Below, in pieces: positions 16,081-22,270 of a stretch of 29,397 nt of DNA (the first letter of the stretch is position 1; each line of letters opens with the position of its first letter). The notes beneath the pieces were generated by a model, which saw only the letters and a program-made list of their open reading frames with translations, did no database searches and had not been told where the DNA came from. The position numbers were made by a program, and so were the translations under genes. The DNA is from Proteiniphilum sp. UBA5283 (GTDB taxonomy: Bacteria; Bacteroidota; Bacteroidia; Bacteroidales; Dysgonomonadaceae). The stretch lies in assembly GCA_002408485.1 (NCBI GenBank), contig DHSP01000072.1, forward strand, positions 1 through 29,397. The letters run 5' to 3'.

Positions 16081-16934
16081 GCGTGCGATAATTTTTTCAT
16101 GACAAGCTTGGCTATCAGGTTGATGACAGCCGTAATAATAAAGAGCAGCAGACCGATGGTAATCAACGCGCTAAGCTTCAGCCCATCTGCCTCTCCAAAC
16201 TGGTTGGCGATAACACTCGCCATGGTGTTTCCCGTGCCGCGCAATCCTCCCGGAATCCGGTTGGTATTGCCTATCAGCATAGTTACCGCCATGGTCTCAC
16301 CCAGGGCGCGCCCCAGCGCCAGAATATAAGAAGCTACAATGCCGGAGGCTGCAGTGGGTAAGCTGATGTGCTGTACCACCTCAATGCGGGTAGCTCCCAA
16401 ACTGTAGGCCCCCTCCTTGAGGTTGTTGGGCACCATCGACAAAAATTCGCCGCTCAGCGAAGAGGCATAAGGAATGATCATGATGGCCAGGACAACCGAC
16501 GAGAGGAAGATGCCAAATCCCTGCGCATTCACGTCCAGGGCGATGACAAGTGGGCGCACCGTGTAAAAGCCCCACAAGCCATACACGATAGAAGGGATGC
16601 CGGCGAGCAGGTCGACCACCGACCGAACTACACCCGCTATTTTTTTACCTTTGAAATATTCACCGTTGAACAAGGCTACAGCCAGTGAAAAGGGGACACA
16701 GAGCAACAGAGCGAAGAAGGCCGTGTAAAGTGTTCCCAGAATAAACGAGAGCGCGCCGTATTCTTCCGTGGCCGAACGGGGATCCCACTCAGCACTGGTG
16801 ATAAATCCCCAAATGCCATATTCACGAAAGGTCTCGCCAGAACGGCTTACCAGTGCGTAGACAATGGCCGCCGACAGTAGCAGGATGAGCAATGCCGCCA
16901 CAAACAGAAGAAACCGGAAAATTTTATCCTTCAT
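16077..16934 (-). CDS. pstC: Phosphate ABC transporter permease PstC
   Basis: A 285-residue inner-membrane permease with about six helices. The segment DLLAGIPSIVYGLWGFY and the coupling loop LKEGAYSLGATRIEVVQHISLP (partly quoted) followed by ALGRALGETMAVTMLIGN identify PstC. It begins 6 bp after pstS and shares 4 bp with pstA. Confidence 0.95.
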   Translation of the reverse strand: MKDKIFRFLLFVAALLILLLSAAIVYALVSRSGETFREYGIWGFITSAEWDPRSATEEYGALSFILGTLYTAFFALLLCVPFSLAVALFNGEYFKGKKIAGVVRSVVDLLAGIPSIVYGLWGFYTVRPLVIALDVNAQGFGIFLSSVVLAIMIIPYASSLSGEFLSMVPNNLKEGAYSLGATRIEVVQHISLPTAASGIVASYILALGRALGETMAVTMLIGNTNRIPGGLRGTGNTMASVIANQFGEADGLKLSALITIGLLLFIITAVINLIAKLVMKKLSHA

Positions 16935-16940
16935 ATCATG

Positions 16941-18056
16941 TTATTCGTTCAAAACCGCTCCAACACCGTCGCCGGCAGGCTCGGAAGAGATATTGAGAGC
17001 AACGGGTGCTCCGCCATAGTTTATTTCGCTTATCAGTTTTCTGTTTTTTTCCAGCGCCTGCATTGGTAGCGGTGCATAATTGATCTGTGCCGCAACTTTT
17101 TGTCCCTCGGGGCTGATGATGTACTGCAGCAAACTCACCAACTGCTCTGCATCCTGCCGTGTGCGGCTGTCGTACTGCTGATTCTTGTATACCAGAATCC
17201 AGGTGAAGAGGCTCATCGGATAAGCTTCCGGATCACCCGAATCGGTAATCGTTGCCCGCATATCTTCCGGCAGATCCACGTTGGCTGCAGCCGAGATGGC
17301 CTCCAGCGTGGCGTTCACATACCTGCCTGCACGGTTTTTCAATTTTGCCGTGGGCAACTTTAGGGTGAGGGCATACTCAGAGCCGATATAACCAATGGCC
17401 CCTTCGGTCTGCTGCACGATACCTGCCACACCGGGGTTACCTTTGGCGGCTATGCCGGCCTCCCATTTCAGGGCTTTGCCCTTACCCATGATCCTGTCCC
17501 ACTCGGGGCTCACCACGCAAAGATACTCAGAAAAGTTATAGGTTGTACCGCTACCGTCGGAACGATAAACCGGGGTTATTTCCAGGTCGGGTAGTTTTAT
17601 CGTTGGATTTTCCGCTGCGAGACGGGAATCGTTCCATTTTTTTATTTTTCCGAGATAAATGTCGGCGATCAGGGCTCCTGTCAGCCGGAGGCTGTCCACA
17701 CCCTCAAGGGTATAAGCCATTACCACTCCTCCCATGCAGGTGGCGATATGAATGACCTCTGCCTTCATCGACGCAATCTCCTTCTCATTGAGAAAAGCAT
17801 CGCTCGCACCAAAGTCGACCGACCGGTCACGGAGGCTGCGAATACCGCCGCCACTGCCGATGGCGCCATAGTTCACCGTGATGCCGTCATGCTGGCGCAT
17901 GTAATCACGGAATACTATATTATAATAGGGATAAGGGAAGGTGGCTCCTGCGCCCGAAATGGATGTCGCAAGCTTGTTGCCTTCGGAGTCGGTAGAGACA
18001 TTGTTACACGATAACACAAAAAATGACAGAAGGGAGCACAGTAGAAAATGTCGCAT
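16941..18056 (-). CDS. pstS: Phosphate-binding lipoprotein PstS
   Basis: A 371-residue periplasmic-side phosphate-binding protein, the first gene of the transporter operon. The signal peptide ends in the lipobox VLSC (C17), so it is a lipoprotein rather than a free periplasmic protein. Ligand-binding blocks of the family are visible: ISGAGATFPYPYYN near the N-terminus, YGAIGSGGGIRSLRDRSVDFGASDAFL (partly) and YRSDGSGTTYNFSEYL. The C-terminal region includes LLQYIISPEGQKVAAQINYAPLP (partly), usual for PstS, followed by a tail of about 40 residues. Four PhoB-like repeats and a -7 element lie immediately upstream (18097-18153). Confidence 0.95.
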   Translation of the reverse strand: MRHFLLCSLLSFFVLSCNNVSTDSEGNKLATSISGAGATFPYPYYNIVFRDYMRQHDGITVNYGAIGSGGGIRSLRDRSVDFGASDAFLNEKEIASMKAEVIHIATCMGGVVMAYTLEGVDSLRLTGALIADIYLGKIKKWNDSRLAAENPTIKLPDLEITPVYRSDGSGTTYNFSEYLCVVSPEWDRIMGKGKALKWEAGIAAKGNPGVAGIVQQTEGAIGYIGSEYALTLKLPTAKLKNRAGRYVNATLEAISAAANVDLPEDMRATITDSGDPEAYPMSLFTWILVYKNQQYDSRTRQDAEQLVSLLQYIISPEGQKVAAQINYAPLPMQALEKNRKLISEINYGGAPVALNISSEPAGDGVGAVLNE

Positions 18057-18096
18057 CTATAATAAACCTAATTGTCCTGTTTAGGATATTTTACCG

Positions 18097-18104
18097 CAAA
18101 AGTA
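18097..18104 (-). promoter_or_regulatory. -7 element of the pstS operon promoter
   Basis: The minus strand reads TACTTTTG, an exact TAnnTTTG match, about 41-48 bp before the pstS ATG. No TTTG is present at 19-21 bp upstream; the Pho-box-like repeats take that place, which indicates activator-dependent transcription. Confidence 0.7.
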
Positions 18105-18113
18105 CGATATGAA

Positions 18114-18153
18114 TGTTACAATTCGGTTACGAATATGTTACATATTTGTTAAG
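18114..18153 (-). promoter_or_regulatory. Pho-box-like operator: four 7-bp units with 11-bp period
   Basis: Written on the plus strand the units are TGTTACA (18114-18120), GGTTACG (18125-18131), TGTTACA (18136-18142) and TGTTAAG (18147-18153), each separated by exactly 4 AT-rich bases. On the minus, coding strand the unit is TGTAACA. The spacing of 7+4 bp equals that of the E. coli Pho box, and the nearest unit ends 9 bp upstream of the -7 element. With a phoB-type gene in the same operon, PhoB binding is the most likely role. Confidence 0.75.
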
Positions 18154-18169
18154 TTTACCACGTGAAGGC

Positions 18170-18514
18170 TTATTTGATGAGCTTCTCCACTTTTTCCCGG
18201 AAATTCAACATGTGGGCGGGATCCCACCTCCACATCTCGTCGGTGAGCAATTCTACAACCTTGTCGATTTTCTCTTCCAACATCAACCCAGCCAACTGAT
18301 CGGCATGGACAACCAGGGTAACCTGCTCGTTTGACTGTTCCGGATATTTCACCTTCAGGTCATATTGTGTTTCGGCTGTTCCGCCAATACGCAACCCCAA
18401 CAGGATGCGGTATGTTTTGTCATCGTTCCATTTCCAACGGACAAGGAGCGCCTTTGCCATGCTGTTCCGTTTGGAGTTGCTTTCCAGGATATCTTTCATC
18501 ATATTTTTATCCAT
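18170..18514 (-). CDS. Hypothetical protein of 114 residues
   Basis: I do not recognise a family. The protein is soluble, with no signal peptide or membrane helix. It starts MDKNMMKDILE, contains a strand-rich middle (LLVRWKWNDDKTYRILLGLR, then QVTLVVHADQLAGLM) and ends in a charged helix (FREKVEKLIK). Codon use resembles the neighbours. The stop lies 17 bp before the Pho-box-like repeats and 113 bp before the pstS ATG, so it is read in the same direction but probably from its own promoter, which I could not find. A second start at residue 5 or 6 (MMKDIL) is possible. Confidence 0.7.
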   Translation of the reverse strand: MDKNMMKDILESNSKRNSMAKALLVRWKWNDDKTYRILLGLRIGGTAETQYDLKVKYPEQSNEQVTLVVHADQLAGLMLEEKIDKVVELLTDEMWRWDPAHMLNFREKVEKLIK

Positions 18515-18615
18515 ACGCTACATGAATTGCAAAACCACTTACACTGTGCAACTTGGGTGGCTTATTGATGATGTGTACTGTTATAACAAAAGGGGAAAAA
18601 ACATGTTCAGCCTTT

Positions 18616-18641
18616 CCGGTATTTTTTCTTAAAAATATCGG
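18616..18641. repeat. AT-rich hairpin in the queC upstream region
   Basis: CCGGTATTTTT (18616-18626) and AAAAATATCGG (18631-18641) can form an 11-bp stem with one G-T wobble and a 4-base loop. No T tract follows on the plus strand. Function unknown. Confidence 0.4.
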
Positions 18642-18758
18642 ATCATCCTTTTTGACTCGGGAGTAAAAAAACAATTCAGGATAAGGAATGGGATAGGCAA
18701 ATTACCAAAAACCGGAATCAAAAAAAAGAATAAAGCAATTTTTGGAAGTACTAAAGAA

Positions 18759-18790
18759 GTTGAATTACTGCTCGAAAATGTCTACTTTTG
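18759..18790 (+). promoter_or_regulatory. Promoter of queC-queF
   Basis: A -33 candidate GTTG (18759-18762), a 20-bp spacer and an exact -7 element TACTTTTG (18783-18790). The expected transcript start is near 18797, leaving a leader of about 55 bases. Confidence 0.65.
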
Positions 18791-18796
18791 TTGGTG

Positions 18797-18812
18797 AAAA
18801 GCAATTGCTTTT
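18797..18812. promoter_or_regulatory. Perfect 16-bp palindrome at the queC transcript start
   Basis: AAAAGCAATTGCTTTT reads the same on both strands and begins 6 bp after the -7 element, at the expected +1. It could be an operator for a dimeric repressor, or form a short hairpin at the 5' end of the mRNA. Confidence 0.45.
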
Positions 18813-18813
18813 C

Positions 18814-18845
18814 TGTGTAGCTTAGGAAACCACATTAAAAAACAA
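18814..18845 (+). promoter_or_regulatory. Possible preQ1-I-like riboswitch in the queC leader
   Basis: The leader contains TGTG (18814-18817), a 13-base loop with TAGCTTAGG, CACA (18831-18834), then an A-rich stretch TTAAAAAACAAAG up to the start codon. The order stem, loop, stem, A-rich tail resembles the H-type pseudoknot of preQ1-I riboswitches, and loop CTT could pair with tail AAG. The stem is short and several consensus positions do not match, so this is only a candidate. Confidence 0.22.
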
Positions 18846-18851
18846 AGAAAC

Positions 18852-19532
18852 ATGAATGAATATAAAGCGCAGGATGCGCTCGTGCTCTTTTCGGGAGGCC
18901 AGGACTCTACCACCTGTCTCTACTGGGCCAAACAACAGTTCCGTCGTACTCACGCGCTCTGCTTCTCCTACGGGCAGCGCCACTCACAGGAGGTGGACAA
19001 TGCACGCCGGCTGGCGGCCATGGCTGATGTACCCTTTCGGGTGCTCGATACAACCATCATCTCGCAGCTGGCACCCAACTCACTCACCGATCGTTCCATG
19101 CAGATGGACAAGGAGAAGCCGGATGGTTCTTATCCAAACACATTTGTGCCGGGAAGAAACCTGCTTTTTCTCACGTTTGCCGCTACCCTTGCTCATGCGC
19201 AGGATATACGCCACCTGGTGACAGGTGTTTCGGAGGCGGACTATAGCGGCTACCCCGACTGCAGGGACACCTTCATTCACTCGGCCAATGCCACACTCAA
19301 CCTGGCCATGGACAGGCATTTTGTAATCCACACGCCGCTCATGTGGCGCAACAAAAAACAGGTATGGCAGCTTGCCGATGAGCTGGGTGTGTTCGACATC
19401 GTGAGAAACGAAACTCTCACCTGCTATAACGGCATCCCGGCAGACGGCTGCGGCGAATGCCCTGCATGCCTGTTACGCCGCAAAGGGCTGGAGGAGTATC
19501 TTACTGAGCGGACCGGTTTACCACACTCATAA
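18852..19532 (+). CDS. queC: 7-cyano-7-deazaguanine synthase QueC
   Basis: A 226-residue ATP-dependent enzyme that converts 7-carboxy-7-deazaguanine to preQ0 with ammonia, in the queuosine (tRNA) pathway. The PP-loop ATP motif SGGQDSTT starts at S14. The zinc-binding Cys cluster is near the C-terminus: CYNGIPADGCGECPACLLRR. Further family blocks are FVPGRNLLFLT and GVSEADYSGYPDCR. Length is normal. It is followed by queF after 16 bp. The genes for QueD and QueE, which make its substrate, are not in the window. Confidence 0.97.
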   Translation: MNEYKAQDALVLFSGGQDSTTCLYWAKQQFRRTHALCFSYGQRHSQEVDNARRLAAMADVPFRVLDTTIISQLAPNSLTDRSMQMDKEKPDGSYPNTFVPGRNLLFLTFAATLAHAQDIRHLVTGVSEADYSGYPDCRDTFIHSANATLNLAMDRHFVIHTPLMWRNKKQVWQLADELGVFDIVRNETLTCYNGIPADGCGECPACLLRRKGLEEYLTERTGLPHS

Positions 19533-19548
19533 ATAAATCAACAACAAT

Positions 19549-20007
19549 ATGCAGATAGAAGGACTCAGCCACCTGGGTGGCAAGACAATATACAAACAGG
19601 ATTATGCACCAGAGATGCTGGAAGCATTTGTGAACAAACATCAGGGAAACGACTATTGGGTGACGTTCGACTGCCCGGAATTCACCAGCCTCTGCCCCAT
19701 CACCGGTCAGCCTGACTTTGCCACCATCCGCATCGACTACATCCCCGATGAAAAGATGGTGGAGAGCAAGAGCCTGAAGCTTTATCTCTTCAGCTTTCGC
19801 AACCACGGCGCTTTCCACGAAGACTGCATAAACATCATCATGAAAGACCTGACGGCACTCATGGATCCCAAGTACATTGAGGTTACCGGAATTTTCACAC
19901 CGCGCGGGGGCATCAGCATTTATCCTTATGCCAACTACGGCCGTAAAGGCACAAAATACGAAAAAATGGCCGAAGAAAGACTCTTCGGCCACTCCTTCCC
20001 GCTATAA
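19549..20007 (+). CDS. queF: NADPH-dependent preQ0 reductase QueF
   Basis: A 152-residue single-domain QueF that reduces the nitrile of preQ0 to the amine of preQ1. The catalytic Cys is C49 in FTSLCPITGQPDF, with D56 in the same motif. The NADPH-binding QueF motif follows in ESKSLKLYLFSFRNHGAFHED. The length (about 150) is that of the short, unimodular type. With queC it covers two consecutive steps. The last 14 codons contain a strong inverted repeat (19967-19991) that looks like the terminator of the convergent gene. Confidence 0.97.
   Translation: MQIEGLSHLGGKTIYKQDYAPEMLEAFVNKHQGNDYWVTFDCPEFTSLCPITGQPDFATIRIDYIPDEKMVESKSLKLYLFSFRNHGAFHEDCINIIMKDLTALMDPKYIEVTGIFTPRGGISIYPYANYGRKGTKYEKMAEERLFGHSFPL
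19961..19991 (-). terminator. Minus-strand terminator embedded in the 3' end of queF
   Basis: TGGCCGAAGA (19967-19976) and TCTTCGGCCA (19982-19991) form a perfect 10-bp stem with a 5-base loop. Read on the minus strand the stem is followed by six T residues (19966-19961). It lies 45 bp beyond the stop of the GH16-like gene, so it should end that transcript although it overlaps queF codons. On the plus strand there is no T tract after the stem. Confidence 0.7.
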
Positions 20008-20035
20008 TCCCTCCCTTTTCCCGGATGGCAACGGG

Positions 20036-20839
20036 TTATTTTTCAGATGTGACTGGCTGTTGCGGCTCGTAGTAACGCACCCAGTCGATAAACAGATCGG
20101 CCGGTAGCACTGACGGATCGGTATCCTTATTCAACCTGACGCCGATAAACAGATCAAAATCGTGGTCGTAAAACGGGAACTGGCCGGGAATATCGGTGAG
20201 AATACGAGGGTATTTCTTGGTGCGGATGTCATCCACATAGAAGACCACGCTGTCGGCATAGTTTTCTACCGCATACGTATGATACTGGCCGGGGTTCACA
20301 CCTACCAGCACACTGGAGGGAGGATTGTCGGGCATCCCCTGCGTAGTGGTGTATTCGGAAGTTACAGACTGATACACAAACTCATCCAGACCATATCGTT
20401 CCATGAAGTCGATCGATATATTTTTCGTCTTATCGGCCGGCACCAACGAAAGGTATGGGGTAGCATCCTCCACGGTGTTCATCCGGGCCCTGACTTCAAT
20501 GCGGTTGATGCTGCCGGCGTTGAATGCCGGGCGGTTGATACCACCAGTAAGGAAAGGCATGGAATCGTTGTCCGCATCATTGGCAAGCGCGCGCAACACC
20601 AGGTTGCCTTCCTGTAAAACATACAGTCCTTCGTGATGACTCATATAGCGAAAGGAAGGGAGTTTGCTCTTGGGTGTCTTCAACCAGGAGGCAGTATCGA
20701 GCGATGTATCGAAATCATCTTCCCATACAAGGCTCCATCCCTTTCTTGCTTTTTCGTCTTCGTTTTCTTTCTGACCTGAGCAGGAGATCAGCCCCAGTGA
20801 GATTGCTGACAGTGCCAGCCAAGTTGTAATTTTTTTCAT
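20036..20839 (-). CDS. GH16-like lipoprotein with altered catalytic motif
   Basis: A 267-residue lipoprotein (lipobox LISC, C20) with the jelly-roll layout of glycoside hydrolase family 16. WSLVWEDDFDTSLDTASW opens the domain, EGNLVLRA and INRIEVRARM follow, and it closes with LFIDWVRYYEPQ. In active GH16 enzymes the centre of the fold holds ExDxxE; here the segment is ISIDFMERYG, so the first Glu (the nucleophile) is Ser (S142), while D144 and E147 remain. The usual Trp-rich sugar-binding stretch before the motif is also replaced. It may bind rather than cleave a polysaccharide, or be inactive. It is monocistronic, with a promoter at 20965-20996 and a terminator inside queF. Confidence 0.75.
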   Translation of the reverse strand: MKKITTWLALSAISLGLISCSGQKENEDEKARKGWSLVWEDDFDTSLDTASWLKTPKSKLPSFRYMSHHEGLYVLQEGNLVLRALANDADNDSMPFLTGGINRPAFNAGSINRIEVRARMNTVEDATPYLSLVPADKTKNISIDFMERYGLDEFVYQSVTSEYTTTQGMPDNPPSSVLVGVNPGQYHTYAVENYADSVVFYVDDIRTKKYPRILTDIPGQFPFYDHDFDLFIGVRLNKDTDPSVLPADLFIDWVRYYEPQQPVTSEK

Positions 20840-20964
20840 TTTAATGGTTTTGTCGTTCTTTTCGTCTTTTGTTTAATCCGGAATGTCAAAAACAGGTGCA
20901 TCCGCAACATGACTTTGCATCAATAACAGGCAAAGCAAATGATTACCTCACCATTTTTTCGCTG

Positions 20965-20996
20965 CAAAAGTAGCTATTATCCCTCAGATAAGGAAA
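20965..20996 (-). promoter_or_regulatory. Promoter of the GH16-like gene
   Basis: On the minus strand: -33 TTTC (20993-20996), a 20-bp spacer and -7 TACTTTTG (20965-20972). The expected leader is about 115 bases. It is back to back with the aminotransferase promoter. Confidence 0.6.
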
Positions 20997-21005
20997 CTTT
21001 TTTAC

Positions 21006-21013
21006 TACCTTTG
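21006..21013 (+). promoter_or_regulatory. -7 element of the aminotransferase promoter
   Basis: TACCTTTG is an exact TAnnTTTG match 55 bp before the ATG at 21069. No TTTG is found at the right distance upstream, so the promoter may be weak or regulated. Confidence 0.5.
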
Positions 21014-21068
21014 CTCCCTGTTTATAAGTTTTTAAATAGTAGTAGACAAATCATTCATTTCAGTTATT

Positions 21069-22265
21069 ATGCCGGAAATTTCCCAGCGGGGAGTGCAGAT
21101 GCCCGCATCACCCATACGCAAATTAGCTCCACTCTCTGATGCTGCCAAGGCACAGGGTGTAAAAGTATATCACCTCAACATCGGTCAGCCCGACCTCCCT
21201 TCGCCGGTGACGGCACTCGACGCGATTCGCTCCATCGACCGCACCACGCTGGAATATAGTCCTAGCGACGGATATCGGTTTTACAGAGAGAATCTGACGA
21301 CATACTACAAACAGTATGACATCGACCTTACGCCCGAACAGATCATCGTGACAGCCGGTGGCTCGGAGGCTGTGTTGTATGCGTTCATGGCCTGCCTGAA
21401 CCCGGGTGACGAGATTATTGTCCCCGAGCCTGCCTATGCCAACTACATGGCTTTTGCCATCTCGGCCGGTGCGGTCATTCGCACCATCCCCTCAACCATG
21501 GAAACGGGTTTTGCCCTTCCTCCGATGGAGGAGTTTGAGAATCTGATCAACGAGCGCACCAAGGGCATCCTGATCTGCAACCCCAACAATCCCACGGGAT
21601 ATGTCTACACACCCCAGGAGATGGAACAGATCAGGAATCTGGTGAAAAAGTACAACCTCTATCTCTTCTCAGACGAGGTATACCGCGAGTTTATTTATAA
21701 CGACACACCTTATGTATCGGCGTGCCACCTGGAGGGGGTGGAAGAAAATGTGGTGCTGATTGATTCCGTTTCAAAAAGATACAGCGAGTGCGGCATCCGC
21801 ATTGGCGCGCTGATTACCAAGAACCAGAAGGTTCACGACACCGTGATGAAATTTTGCCAGGCACGGCTAAGTCCGCCCCTGATCGGACAAATTGCTGCCA
21901 ACGCATCGTTGCAAGTGAGCAGCAGTTATATGCAACACAACTTTGACGAATATAAGGGACGACGTGACTTCCTCATCGAAAGGCTGAACAAGATTCCCGG
22001 TGTCTACTCGCCCATGCCGCAAGGAGCATTCTACACGCTTGCCAGGCTTCCTATCGACGATGCCGATGCCTTTTGTGGCTGGTGTCTCTCCGATTTCCGG
22101 TATGAGGGGCAGACCATCTTCATGGCGCCGGCCACCGGCTTTTATGTGACACCCGGCCTTGGAAAGAACGAAGTACGTATAGCCTATGTGCTGAATAAAG
22201 AAGATCTGGACAAGGCGTTGACGGTGCTCGAGAAGGCACTGGAGGCTTATCCAAACAGAAGATAG
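21069..22265 (+). CDS. Class I/II pyridoxal-phosphate aminotransferase (aspartate aminotransferase-like)
   Basis: A 398-residue fold-type I aminotransferase. The PLP-binding Lys is K236 in DSVSKRYSECGIRIG. Other family blocks are HLNIGQPDLPSP, EYSPSDGYRFYRE, ICNPNNPTGYVYT and LFSDEVYREF. Length and motifs fit the aspartate/aromatic aminotransferase group; the amino donor cannot be fixed from sequence. The MPASPIRKLAPL start region is usual for this subgroup. The permease gene follows after 5 bp, suggesting one transcript, although there is no evident functional link. Confidence 0.93.
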   Translation: MPEISQRGVQMPASPIRKLAPLSDAAKAQGVKVYHLNIGQPDLPSPVTALDAIRSIDRTTLEYSPSDGYRFYRENLTTYYKQYDIDLTPEQIIVTAGGSEAVLYAFMACLNPGDEIIVPEPAYANYMAFAISAGAVIRTIPSTMETGFALPPMEEFENLINERTKGILICNPNNPTGYVYTPQEMEQIRNLVKKYNLYLFSDEVYREFIYNDTPYVSACHLEGVEENVVLIDSVSKRYSECGIRIGALITKNQKVHDTVMKFCQARLSPPLIGQIAANASLQVSSSYMQHNFDEYKGRRDFLIERLNKIPGVYSPMPQGAFYTLARLPIDDADAFCGWCLSDFRYEGQTIFMAPATGFYVTPGLGKNEVRIAYVLNKEDLDKALTVLEKALEAYPNRR

Positions 22266-22270
22266 CATGC

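Larger units (their letters stand above)
18515..18851. other. Intergenic region between the hypothetical gene and queC
   Basis: These 337 bp separate divergent genes. They hold an AT-rich hairpin (18616-18641), the queC promoter (18759-18790), a 16-bp palindrome (18797-18812) and a short structured leader before queC (18814-18845). I see no protein-coding frame or clear promoter for the leftward gene. Confidence 0.6.

Noticed and set aside
19501..19992. Minus-strand open frame (163 codons) opposite queF
   Set aside because: QueF on the other strand is unmistakable; the antisense frame shows no motif.
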